Notes under the pieces: generated by a model | The model's database searches: none | Told to the model about the DNA's origin: nothing | Seen by the model: the letters and a program-made list of their open reading frames with translations, nothing else | Assembly (NCBI RefSeq): GCF_051106095.1 | Contig: NC_135793.1 | Location: forward strand, 9,472,501 to 9,536,500 | Direction: 5' to 3' | From: Pogona vitticeps | Lineage: Eukaryota; Chordata; Lepidosauria; Squamata; Agamidae | Length of the DNA stretch: 64,000 nucleotides | In this document: positions 11,601 through 20,990 of the stretch, piece by piece | Position numbering within the stretch: position 1 is the first letter of the stretch | Layout: each line of letters opens with the position of its first letter | Program-made: the position numbers and the translations under genes

Positions 11601-14600
11601 GGGCGCTCCGAGGGGCAAGCCCCACCATGGAATCCAGGGTCCTTGCAGAGCAGGTCGAAAGGGTCCCTTGCGGTTCCTCCTTCTCCTCCTCGGCTTCCCT
11701 GGCTGGCAGCTCGCTGCAGGTGCTGAGAAAAGAGGACACAAGGGGTCGGCAACTGGAGGTCCCACAGCATCGTAAGAGGAAACCAGGGCGGCAGCCACTG
11801 GACCTGAGTGGAGTGACTGGACTTTGTTTGGGAAATACATCGCGTAGCCTAAAGGAGGGCAGCCCTTTCTGTCCCTCGGCTGGGAAGACCGTACCTTTCC
11901 ACCTCTGAGATCACCAGAGACGGAGCCTTGCGGTTCCTCCTTCTTCTCCTCGGCTTCCCTGGCTTGCAAACCGGCTTCCCTGACTCTCCGGTCACCTCAG
12001 AGATGACCAGAGACTCTGGAAAGCTGGTCTGGGTGCTCTGTGGGACAAGCACCACCACGGAATCCTGTCAATGAAAGGGAAGAAGGAATCGGAAGATCAG
12101 ACGCACATCCTGAAGCCCACTTGCCTCTCCAACCCAAAAGGTGTTCCCTGCTGAGATTTCTCCCTGGACAAAGTTGGCTCTCCCGTTAACGCAAAGGTTG
12201 GCTGGGGAGAACTTTCCTCTCCATGGTATAAATTACTGCTTGCAGGAGGAGTCAAGCTGATGGGGGATGAAAGGGGTGGAGAAGCGACAAGAAGAAGGGA
12301 AAGGGCCTTTCATCTGCCCTCAAGAATCTGGTTTCCTGGTGCAAGACCCTCCCTCACCCAGTTTCAAGCATGACAGCATATCCGTGTTTCATATTTGAAG
12401 AAGCCTCTCTGGGATGGAAACCCCATTGAGAGGGAGAAGCAGCAGGGAGCTCTAGGGCCACATCCTGGCTCCCAACGGTTTGTTTCTAGCATGGGAGCAG
12501 GAATTGTCTCCTTGCTGCACCTACGGTGTTTAGATGGGCTCTGAATCTCAGCTGTCCTCACCAACCCCGGGGCCGGCCTCTCTGCAAGAAGCCAGGAGCT
12601 GTGCAACGGGAGGGAAAGGGGACGTCGCACTGGGAGAAGAAAAGGGATCTTTGTGTTTCTTACCCTGAAATCTGATGTCTCCTCCGTCTGCTCCTGGCGC
12701 TCCCTAGTGATGCTAGGATGAGAAGATGACACAAGAGGTCAGAAACTCAAGCAGACAAGCAAGGCCCCTAAGATCTGCTTAGAGATCTGTCCTAAAGATC
12801 TCTTGGTCCCCATGGCCAAGCCTCCCCTCCTTTCTTCTCTCCACGTCCCCCTCATCTTCCCAAAGGCTAAGGGAGAATGGAGCCATCCCGGTTTTTATTT
12901 CTGCTCCTCGCTTCCAACCCTTGTGCCTCCTCCCTCCCTGTTCTCTGCTGGTCAGGAGCTTTGGACCTGAGTTTTCTTGGGCGACAGGAAGGGCTTCTGA
13001 TGTTTGGGGTCCTACCTGAGAGGTTCAGGAGCAGGCTCTCGACAGGTTGGGGTGCCTGCACAACAAGAAAATGTGCACCACCTCCCCAACCGCTGGAAAA
13101 GAGAAAGAGCTAAAGGTTAACGTTGAGAGAAGCAGAGATGTTTGGGTGGGGTTAGCAAAACGCCTAGACTCTTTCCAAACCCACCTACCGGTCCATGAGT
13201 GTCTAAAGAAATGGGGTCCTGGGGGAGTGGGAGTCAATCTTTGTCCTTCTCTGCCCCAACTCCTTTGGATCTTTGCATTGGGGTATCTCAAGAGACTCCC
13301 CACTAGATCAGATGGAAAGAGGAGGGGAAGAGGATCTGCTTCCCACCCTCCCTGATATTACTAGCCCTATTTGGGTCTCCTGCACCTCTCCCGGACCCCG
13401 GGTCCTTCTAAGGAAGAGGAGCAACCCCTCCCACCCCCATGGATTGCTACGTTTTGATGACTGAAACTAAACCGGTTGGATCTCATTGCTCTTCTTATTC
13501 AGAGGGCCTTTTGTGTAAGGTGTGTGTGTGTGTGTGTTTCTGCCTTTTTATACAGGGGGGTTCTTTTCCTTTTCAGTTCTTTGGACCTTTAGATTACTTC
13601 CTTTAATTTTATTTGAAATCTCTAGTGGATTCGTCTTTGCAAGACCAAGATTCTATACTTAACATGGGGGAAAATACAGGTGGATTGGAGAGGAGGAGGA
13701 GATAAAAGGTACATATGCTTAGGAGAAGGGAAGGGAGACCAAGCCCCTGGAGATTTGTGGCCAGGCTGCCAGTTCTTTGCCCATCCCTTGGCAGGAGGGG
13801 TGGGTGGGAGGGGAGCAGGAGGGGGGCTGCCGTTCCCCCCCCCCCCCCGACTGCCTCAATGCTCGGCTTGCACCTCTCATCACCCACCCGCCCTATCGAT
13901 CTTTTCTAACAAGGGCCACTTCACCAATTTGCCTTTCTGGAAAAAAAATCCCAACACAGACTCTCACTTCTACCCCTTTTTTCAAATGGGGAGACATGCA
14001 ACACCACCTTCAACAAACTATAAGTCCAGTCTCTAGAGGAATCAAAGACACAGTCCTCAGTGCTGAACGCAGATAAAGCGAGTACAGCCGAATAATTCCC
14101 AATTCAAACTCTAATTCCAGGTGGAGACAGCCTGTTAGTTGAAAGCCAGCTTGTCTCCATAACAGAGGACATACAGCACATGAAATCTTTCCTGAATGAA
14201 TCCAACAAACTTCTAAACACTTTGATGGCTATCTGCAAAAAGCTATGGTTAAGATCTGACTCAGAGGAAACTGAAAGCAGATCATGTCCTAGGGTTGCTT
14301 CTACTACCAGCCTGATATGCAGAAAACAGGCGAGAAAAGGGAAAAATAACGAACGGTAAAAGACGAAAAGTAAATATGTAAAAAAAATTCCCAAACCAGT
14401 TCCATACAAAAAGATGCAGTGAAGCAAACTTTTAAAATTACTGGATATTAACTTAGCACCTGGAGTAGGAAATGGCAAGCCACTCCAGTATCTTTGCCAA
14501 GAACGCCCCATGATCAGAAACAAAAGGCTAAAAGATATGACGCTGGAAGATGGGCCCCTGAGGTCGGAAGGCGTCCAACATGCTACTGAGGAAGAGTGGA

Positions 14601-17600
14601 GGACAAGTACAAGTAGCTCCAGAGCTAATGAAGTGGTTGGGCCAAAGCCGAAAGGACGCTCAGCTGTGGACGTGCCTGGAAGTGAAAGGAAAATCCAATG
14701 CTGCAAAGAAAAATACTGCATAGGAACCTGGAATGTAAGATCTATGAACGTTGGGAAGCTGGAGGTGGTCAAACAGGACATGGCAAGAATAAACATCGAC
14801 ATCCTGGGCATCAGTGAACTAAAATGGACAGGAATGGGCGAATTCAGCTCAGATGATTATCATATCTACTATTGTGGGCAAGAATCCTGTAGAAGGAATG
14901 GAGTAGCCCTCATAGTCAACAAAAGAGTGGGAAAAGCTGTAATGGGATACAATCTCAAAAATGATAGAATGATGTCAATACGAATCCAAGGCAGACCATT
15001 CAACATCACAATAATCCAAGTTTATGCACCAACCAGCATTGCTGAGGAGACTGAAATTGAACAATTCTATGAAGATTTACAACACCTTCTAGAACTGACA
15101 CCAAAGAAAGATGTTCTTCTCATTCTAGGGGACTGGAATGCTAAAGCAGGGAGCCAAGAGATAAAAGGAACAACAGGGAAGTTTGGCCTTGGAGTTCAGA
15201 ACGAAGCAGGACAAAGGCTAATAGAGTTTTGTCAAGAGAATAAGCTGGTCATCACAAACACTCTTTTCCAACAACACAAGAGGCGACTCTATACATGGAA
15301 ATCACCAGATGGGCAATATCGAAATCAGATTGATTATATTCTCTGCAGCCAAAGATGGAGAAGCTCTATACAGTCAGCAAAAACAAGACCTGGAGCTGAC
15401 TGCGGTTCTGATCATCAGCTTCTCATAGCAAAATTCAAGCTTAGACTGAAGAGATTAGGAAAAACCAATGGGCCACTCAGGTATAATCTAAACCAAATCC
15501 CTTATGAATACACAGTGGAAGTAAAGAACAGATTTAAGGAACTAGATTTGGTGGACAGAGTGCCTGAAGAACTTTGGATAGAGGCTCGTAACATTGTCCA
15601 GGAGGCAGCAACGAAAACCATCCCAAAGAAAAGGAAATGCAAGAAAGCAAAGTGGCTGTCCAACGAGGCCTTAGAAATAGCAGAGAGGAGAAGAGAAGCA
15701 AAATGCAAGGGAGATAGGGAAAGTTACAGAAACTTGAATGCAGACTTCCAAAGAATAGCAAGGAGAGACAAGAGGGCCTTCTTAAATGAACAATGCAAAG
15801 AAATAGAGGAAGATAACAGAAAAGGAAAGACCAGAGATCTGTTCAGGAAAATTGGACATATTAGTGGAACATTTTTCGCAAAGATGAACATGATAAAAGA
15901 CAAAAATGGAAGGGACCTAACAGAAGCAGAAGACGTCAAGAAGAGGTGGCAAGAATACACAGAGGAATTATATCAGAAAGATGTGGATATCCCGTACAAC
16001 CCAGACAATGTAGTTGCTGACCTTGAGCCAGACATCCTGGAGAGCGAAGTCAAGTGGGCCTTAGAAAGCCTGGCTAACAACAAGGCCAGTGGAGGTGATG
16101 GCATTCCAGTTGAACTATTTAAAATCTTGAAAGATGATGCTGTTAAGGTGCTACATTCAATATGCCAGCAAGTTTGGAAAACTCAACAGTGGCCAGAGGA
16201 TTGGAAAAGATCAGTCTACATCCCAATCCCAAAGAAAGGCAGTGCCAAAGAATGCTCCAACTACCGTACAATTGCACTCATTTCGCACGCTAGCAAGGTT
16301 ATGCTCAAAATCCTACAAGGTAGGCTTCAGCAGTATGTGGACCGAGAACTCCCAGAAGTACAAGCTGGATTCCGAAGAGGCAGAGGAACTCGAGACCAAA
16401 TTGCTAACTTGCGCTGGATTATGGAGAAAGCCAGAGAGTTCCAGAAAAATATCTACTTCTGCTTCATTGACTATGCGAAAGCCTTTGACTGTGTGGACCA
16501 CAGCAAACTATGGCAAGTTCTTAAAGAAATGGGAGTGCCTGACCACTTTATCTGTCTCCTGAGAAACCTATATGTGGGACAGGAAGCAACAGTTAGAACT
16601 GGTCATGGAACAACTGAGTGGTTCAAAATTGGGAAAGGAGTACGGCAAGGCTGTATATTGTCCCCCAGCTTGTTTAACTTATATGCAGAATACATCATGC
16701 GGAAGGCTGGACTGGAAGAAACCCAAGCCGGAATTAAGATTGCCGGAAGAAATATCAACAACCTCCGATATGCAGATGATACCACTCTGATGGCAGAAAG
16801 TGAGGAGGAATTAAAGAACCTTGTAATGAGAGTGAAAGAGGAGAGTGCAAAAAACGGTCTGAAACTCAACATCAAAAAAACTAAGATCATGGCCACTGGT
16901 CCCATCACCTCCTGGGAAATAGAAGGGGAAGATATGGAGGCAGTGTCAAATTTTATCTTCCTGGGCTCCATGATCACTGCAGATGGAGACAGCAGCCCTG
17001 AAATTAAAAGGCGCCTTCTTCTTGGGAGGAAAGCGATGACAAATCTTGACAGCATCTTGAAAAGCAGAGACATCACCTTGCCAACAAAAGTCCGAATAGT
17101 CAAAGCTATGGTTTTTCCTGTCGTGATGTATGGAAGTGAGAGCTGGACCATAAAGAAAGCTGACCGCCAACGAATTGATGCCTTTGAATTGTGGTGCTGG
17201 AGGAGGCTCTTGAGAATCCCCTGGACTGCAAGGAGAACAAACCGATCAGTTCTAAAGGAAATCAACCCTGAATGCTCACTTGAAGGACAGATCCTGAAGC
17301 TGAGGCTCCAGTACTTTGGCCATCTCATGAGAAGAAAAGAGTCCTTGGAAAAAACCTTGATGTTAGGAAGGTGTGATGGCAAGAGGAGAAGGGGACGACC
17401 GAGGATGAGATGGCTGGACAGTGTCTGCAAAGCAACCAACATGAACCTGACACAACTCCGGGAGGCAGTAGAAGACAGGAGGGCCTGGCGTGCTCTGGTC
17501 CATGGGGTCACGAAGAGTCGGACACGACTAAACGACTAAACACACAACTTAGCATCGAAAAGTACAATGCAAACAGAGCAGCTAATTCTAAACAAGAAAG

Positions 17601-20175
17601 TAGATCAGGAGGAACTTGCTCATCTCTCTACTAATGCAGAGAAGTCTCTCCCTCACTCTCTAGAACCAAGACTAGCTCAAGCACAGAAACAAGGTACCAA
17701 GAACCCGCATTCGGCTCCACAGAATTCTATTTTTTAAAATATTTTTTATTTTATAATTAAAAAAAACCTCCAAAAACATATAGAAAAAACAAAAATACAA
17801 TTTTTTTACACATAATAGTGCTTATTATAAACTAAATTCCAATGTGCACCCCATACCCATGGGACTCCATATTTTATTACGGACTACCTCTCCAAAATTG
17901 TATAGAGTATTCTTTACAGGCTTTCCCCCTTCCTTTCACTAACACAAATTCCACAAATTTACCCCAAATATCATAAACATTGTTAGAACTTATTTTCCCT
18001 CTTTTTATTTTTAGTTCAATAGTCAATTTATCATTTAATGCAATGTCCAGTACTTCACAATACAGTGGACCCTTGACTTACAGACGGCTTGATTTACAGA
18101 CTTTTTGAGTTACAGACTTCTCTGGCCGCAAAATTTAGGTTTGACTTGCAGACTGAGATTTGACTTACAGACCAGAAAAAAACCAAAATGGAACAAAAAC
18201 GGCCTGTTACAGGATTAATCGGTTTTCAATGCACTGTAGGTCAATGGAGACTTGACTTACAGACTTTTTGACTTGAGAACCACCTTCCAATATGGATTAA
18301 GTTCTCAAGTCAAGACCCCACTGTGCCAATTTAATATCATTTTTGTCTTTCCAAAATCTAGCTATTAATATTCTACCACTTGTCATAAAATTGGTGATTA
18401 ATTCTTTCGAGTAACAATCCAAATTGTTATCAAAAATTGACAATAAAGCAATTTTAGCATTACAATCAATATCTTTACCAAATATATCGCACATTTCCTT
18501 AAAAATCAATTCCCCAAAGTTCTTAACCAGTTTACATTCCCACCACATATGAAAATACGTACCAATTTCCTCATCACATTCCCAACATGCTTTGGGGCAT
18601 GCTAGATTGAGGCTCCACAGAATTCTAGACCAGTGGTTCTTAACCTTGGTCACTCAGGCGTTTTTGAACTGCAACTCCCAGAAACCCCAGCCAGCAGAGC
18701 TGGTGGTGAAGGCTTCTGGGAGTTGCAGTCCAAAACCACCTGAGTAAACCAAGGTTAAGAACCACTGTTCTAGACCACCCCAAGAAGGGATTAAAACAGA
18801 TCTGGGATGGAAACTAGTCTTGAACAGACAAAAGTTAAAATTCCACTTACCCTCAAAGCGCGAACGATCCTCCTCCTGAGTCCCATGACTCCAAACGCTT
18901 GCGCGGAACGACTGCACTGCAAAACAAGAGAGACTGACAGCACCTCTTATCAGCAGCTTGGTCCTGGGCGCAAATGACCGGTCCCCCTGGGGTACTGTGT
19001 GACTTGGGCACACCTCAGTCCTGGGGACAAAGGGCCAGTCCCCCTGGGGTATTGTGTGACCTGGGTGTCGTCGTGGCAACCCCCAAAAACCAAGCTGCCT
19101 AATCCAGCAGAGCTGTCAGCCCCCTGACTACCCCATTTCCCTGAAAATAAGACCTAACCTGAGAATAAGCCCTAGTAGGATTTTTCAGGAGGCTCCTCAT
19201 AGAAGCCCTACCCCAAAAATAAGCCCCAGTGAAGGGAAACCCTGCCCTCCACCTTTGTGCAGCAACCAGAAGAAGAGGACATGACAGTATTTGAATCAAT
19301 GTAGATGGTTGTACATGAAAAAATAAATAAATAAAACATCCCCTGAAAATAAGCCCTAATGTGTTTTTTTGAGCCAAAATTAATATAAGACCCTGTCAGG
19401 TGCAAGAGAAGCACCTCCTTGACCGTCCCACGGTGTGCTTTAGGGCCGTCCCCGGGGTCAATGCAGAGAGGCAGGAGAGTCTTCGGAATCACCAAGGTTT
19501 TTGCCTGGTTCTTCTTTGGCCCTACAAGAAACGGATGAGAAGAAGAACCTACATTTAGAGGATAAACCTAGAAGAAGTGCCAGGGCTCCTCTAAGCTCTC
19601 CATCTGTCGGGATCCAAATCCCAGCCCTGGGCAGCCCGTCCCCCCCCCCCCGGGAGGCAGAGAACAGCGTCTCACGGCAAAAGCCACATTTTCTGGGAAT
19701 GGATTACTCGAGTGAAGGCTCCCTGTGTCTGCTGTGCACCTTATGTGTCCTGTGTGGAATTCTGTGAAGGGATGGTGCCCAGTGTAAATTCTGTGAATAA
19801 AAACCGGGCATTCATTCCTTTATTTTGATACAAAGCTGTCCCCACCCTAGACTAGCCTCATGGGAACCCTATTTAGACCATGCGGGGTTGTGATTTTTAG
19901 GGGTTTTTGAATTAAGTAAGGATGGGGGAATTTTTTAACAGCAGCAACCACAAATCCCATCCCCCTTTGAGATCATGGGATCTGGCAATCCAACAGGTTT
20001 CATCCTCTCTGGTGAACCTAATCGTGGCAGGGGCACCAGGAGAGGAGGACGGACGAGGCGGAAGAGGCTGAGGGAGAGCGGCTGGAGAGAAGGCAGGCCT
20101 ACCTTGGGGCAGGTTCCGCCACGTCTCCCCCACCACAGGAGAGCCGGAGGCCAAGGGCAGCTGAGCTGGGAGTCC
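8666..20175 (-). CDS. novel modular acidic-tailed gene, copy G1 (13 exons)
   Basis: Product not recognised. Exons from 5' to 3' on the minus strand: 20103-20175, 18851-18916, 13016-13055, 12664-12712, 11895-12064, 11552-11722, 11100-11270, 10844-10913, 10589-10671, 10249-10312, 9701-9792, 9006-9063, 8666-8785 (TAG). All introns have AG/GT ends and all phases agree (0-1-1-2-0-2-2-2-0-2-0-2-0), giving 408 codons without a stop. Repeated modules start with Ser at the junction, carry an acidic or charged stretch (REAEEEKEE), then DSMVVLAPRSAQSSLP and PSLVISEVE. The last exon is acidic: LEDIPSLEDEEVDSLADIAS and then LEEEEVEP. No signal peptide or membrane segment is visible, which suggests an intracellular protein (inference). 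The start codon is unresolved: an ATG at 20238 with a good context opens only nine codons before TGA. The 5.8-kb third intron region holds the BovB. Confidence 0.72.
10085..10115 (-). other. conserved 31-nt cryptic or poison exon in G1
   Basis: Bounded by a good acceptor (CCGGCTCTCCAG) and donor (GTAAGC), it would encode EGEKCGELHP. It lies between the exons at 10249-10312 and 9701-9792, which join in frame without it. Including it would put the next exon in a frame that stops after two codons. Equivalents: 32701-32731, 42446-42476, 58569-58599. Confidence 0.3.
11100..11722 (-). repeat. two fused-module exons C1 and C2 of G1
   Basis: C1 (11552-11722) and C2 (11100-11270) are both exactly 171 nt, phase 2 at both ends, and about 80 percent alike in protein. 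Each equals one A plus one B module with no intron between RTL and DSM, the place where the other modules are split. Because they are symmetric, gain or loss of one keeps the frame; G3 shows a single hybrid. Confidence 0.75.
13503..14100. other. intron sequence of G1 with short tracts
   Basis: A (GT)n run at about 13520-13538 and a C-run near 13840. Open frames on both strands here are low-complexity by-products. Matching sequence is at 36120-36740; it is deleted from G3 and partly from G4. Confidence 0.5.
14105..14458 (+). other. unrecognised open segment, possibly L1 ORF1-like
   Basis: Plus-strand translation contains SITEDIQHMKSFLNESNKLL and NTLMAICKKLWLRSD, a charged helical stretch that might be the N-terminal part of an L1 ORF1 protein. 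Without the BovB it continues at 17546-17720 (LILNKKVDQEELAHLSTNAE). Related copies: 36745-37260, 45310-45540, 62150-62690. Family assignment is weak. Confidence 0.3.
14459..17545 (+). mobile_element. full BovB (RTE) LINE with 9-bp target duplication
   Basis: A 3087-bp element flanked by AACTTAGCA at 14450-14458 and 17546-17554. Unit 2 has the empty site at about 37090 (GTAACTCAGCACAGAAAAG), with the site present once. The 5' end is CCTGGAGTAGGAAATGGCAA; the 3' end is the short repeat ACGACTAAACGACTAAACAC, the type of 3' end used by BovB. The reading frame ends only six bases before the element does, so there is almost no 3' UTR. Absence from the other units shows it inserted after the duplication that separated unit 1. 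Confidence 0.95.
14510..17539 (+). CDS. BovB LINE protein: endonuclease and reverse transcriptase
   Basis: A single uninterrupted frame of 1009 codons. The N-terminal endonuclease starts at about residue 68 (GTWNVRSMN), then SELKWTG, GDWNAKAG (about residue 208) and SDHQLLIA (about 300). The reverse transcriptase follows: FIDYAKAFDCVDH at about 650, a GVRQGCILSPSLFNLY block at about 708, and catalytic YADDTTLMAES at about 755. The C-terminal part has SESWTIKK, WCWRRLLRIPW and the BovB-typical ending HGVTKSRTRLND. All catalytic motifs look whole, so the copy may still encode active protein (inference). The protein nicks the target and copies its RNA at the nick. The start at 14510 is the first ATG in frame; initiation slightly downstream is possible. 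Confidence 0.95.
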   Translation: MIRNKRLKDMTLEDGPLRSEGVQHATEEEWRTSTSSSRANEVVGPKPKGRSAVDVPGSERKIQCCKEKYCIGTWNVRSMNVGKLEVVKQDMARINIDILGISELKWTGMGEFSSDDYHIYYCGQESCRRNGVALIVNKRVGKAVMGYNLKNDRMMSIRIQGRPFNITIIQVYAPTSIAEETEIEQFYEDLQHLLELTPKKDVLLILGDWNAKAGSQEIKGTTGKFGLGVQNEAGQRLIEFCQENKLVITNTLFQQHKRRLYTWKSPDGQYRNQIDYILCSQRWRSSIQSAKTRPGADCGSDHQLLIAKFKLRLKRLGKTNGPLRYNLNQIPYEYTVEVKNRFKELDLVDRVPEELWIEARNIVQEAATKTIPKKRKCKKAKWLSNEALEIAERRREAKCKGDRESYRNLNADFQRIARRDKRAFLNEQCKEIEEDNRKGKTRDLFRKIGHISGTFFAKMNMIKDKNGRDLTEAEDVKKRWQEYTEELYQKDVDIPYNPDNVVADLEPDILESEVKWALESLANNKASGGDGIPVELFKILKDDAVKVLHSICQQVWKTQQWPEDWKRSVYIPIPKKGSAKECSNYRTIALISHASKVMLKILQGRLQQYVDRELPEVQAGFRRGRGTRDQIANLRWIMEKAREFQKNIYFCFIDYAKAFDCVDHSKLWQVLKEMGVPDHFICLLRNLYVGQEATVRTGHGTTEWFKIGKGVRQGCILSPSLFNLYAEYIMRKAGLEETQAGIKIAGRNINNLRYADDTTLMAESEEELKNLVMRVKEESAKNGLKLNIKKTKIMATGPITSWEIEGEDMEAVSNFIFLGSMITADGDSSPEIKRRLLLGRKAMTNLDSILKSRDITLPTKVRIVKAMVFPVVMYGSESWTIKKADRQRIDAFELWCWRRLLRIPWTARRTNRSVLKEINPECSLEGQILKLRLQYFGHLMRRKESLEKTLMLGRCDGKRRRGRPRMRWLDSVCKATNMNLTQLREAVEDRRAWRALVHGVTKSRTRLND
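17725..18622 (-). mobile_element. L1-like LINE 3' part, interrupted by a MITE
   Basis: Minus strand. About 18620-18330 encodes an L1-type ORF2 C-terminal block: CWECDEEIGTYFHMWWECKL, then ILIARFWKDKNDIKL. The rest is a diverged, A/T-rich tail to about 17725. The Tigger-like MITE at 18063-18323 splits it. Uninterrupted counterparts are at 37285-37907 and 62700-63335. Confidence 0.75.
18063..18323 (+). mobile_element. Tigger-like MITE, unit 1 only
   Basis: Terminal inverted repeats: CAGTGGACCCTTGACTTACA at the left, and CAAGTCAAGACCCCACTG at the right. The left flank is TA; the right is TG, taken as a mutated TA target duplication. The empty site CACAATACCAATTT is seen at about 37612 in unit 2, and unit 3 also lacks the element. 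The CAGTNGACCCTTGA end is typical of pogo/Tigger elements. No transposase. Confidence 0.8.
18631..18767. mobile_element. hAT-type MITE with 8-bp duplication
   Basis: A near-palindrome of 137 bp: CAGTGGTTCTTAACCTTGG at one end, CCAAGGTTAAGAACCACTG at the other, with CAACTCCCAGAA and TTCTGGGAGTTG inside. The 8-bp target duplication TTCTAGAC is at 18623-18630 and 18768-18775, as for hAT elements. Present at the same site at 37916-38056 and 63342-63479, so older than the array. Confidence 0.9.
18930..19080 (-). repeat. two-fold direct repeat beside the 66-nt exon
   Basis: Two roughly 60-bp repeats share GTCCCCCTGGGGTA and TGTGTGACYTGGG. The minus-strand frame reads HTIPQGDWPFVPRTE then HTVPQGDRSFAPRTK and runs without a stop into exon 18851-18916. 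It is open at 38230-38368 and 63640-63791 too. It could be read by intron retention or be intronic; no splice acceptor above it was fixed. Confidence 0.4.
19138..19395. mobile_element. non-autonomous DNA transposon-like repeat
   Basis: Begins CATTTCCCTGAAAATAAGAC and ends near TTAATATAAGACCCTGTCAG, with several AATAAGCCCTA blocks in between in the pattern of a widespread vertebrate MITE. Copies at about 38423-38690 and 63842-64000 (cut by the window end). Exact superfamily not determined. Confidence 0.5.
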
Positions 20176-20990
20176 CTGGAAGAAGAAAGGGGTGGGTGGG
20201 CTCTCTCTTCACTCTTTGGAGCTCAGCTCAGACGCCATTCCTTGCAGGCTGGCACTGAGTGAGTGGTTGAGACTGTAAGTGCCAGTTGAGGAGAACAAAC
20301 CAAAAAGGAGTGGTCTGCTTTGGTAGACTTGAAGTGCCTTCTGCTCTGTAGGTCGCAGAACTTTTCCCTGCTGTGTGGCTAGAGGTTTTTAGCCAAAGGT
20401 CACATTCGACCAAGAAAAACAGCCTCTGCCCTGGATGGGAATCAACCGAGGCCTCTCTGCCACTGCTGCTGCTGGCGGCCCCCCCATTGCCCTGCCCACT
20501 GCCTACTCCCTGCCTCTTTTTTCCTTTGCCATGCTGCAAATACCTAGGTGGAAAGGGGAAAGGGGAACAAGCAGCTTGGGAAGAGAGAGGGTTTGTGTTT
20601 GTGTGTCTGTGGGTGTGTGTGGGTGTGTGTGTGGGTGGGGGGAGATGGAATCCCAGAAAGTTGTGGAAATCACACCCTCTCCTGCCTGTTGCTCTTAGGC
20701 TTCTGATGGTATCTTCTCTCTCCCTGGAAAAAGGGACAAATCTATCACTTTCCACTGAGGCAAGTCCCCAAACCTCAGCAGTGCATAGCCTCTGTGCCTT
20801 GAACAAGTCCTTGCCCCTTGCAAGGACTGCCACATGGACTATGTGATTCCTTAGAACTCAGAAAAGGTCAATTAAATAGGACTTCTCTACGGGAGCTAAT
20901 CAATGGCCTTTACTAAGCCTCTGGATTTAGCCAAGCCCTGCTGATCCAAGAAACTAGTCCTCAGTAAGAATTTTTATAATTATTTTTTAT
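20176..20990. other. region upstream of G1 exon chain
   Basis: Candidate location of the unknown first exon. An ATG at 20238 (minus strand, GCAAGGAATGGCG) is kept at about 46560 in unit 2 but opens only nine codons. A GT-rich tract lies at about 20588-20640. A 201-codon minus frame and a 157-codon plus frame overlap here; in unit 2 both are shortened by a deletion of the GT-rich stretch, so neither is convincing. Confidence 0.35.

Noticed and set aside
13189-13202. A 14-nt segment with acceptor and donor-like ends in the third intron of G1
   Set aside because: It fits no phase: the 66-nt and 40-nt exons join in frame without it and its inclusion breaks the frame.
14104-14811. A 235-codon minus-strand frame
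   Set aside because: It is antisense to the BovB 5' end and to the neighbouring plus-strand segment.
16603-17511. A 302-codon minus-strand frame inside the BovB
   Set aside because: Shadow of the BovB reading frame.
19208-19495. Minus-strand open frame (LVIPKTLLPLCIDPGDGPKA) with an acceptor-like site at about 19521
   Set aside because: It runs into a DNA transposon-like repeat, has no clear donor and is not needed by the phase chain.
20228-20846. Long overlapping open frames on both strands upstream of G1
   Set aside because: Low-complexity GT-rich content, shortened in unit 2, and no recognisable domain.
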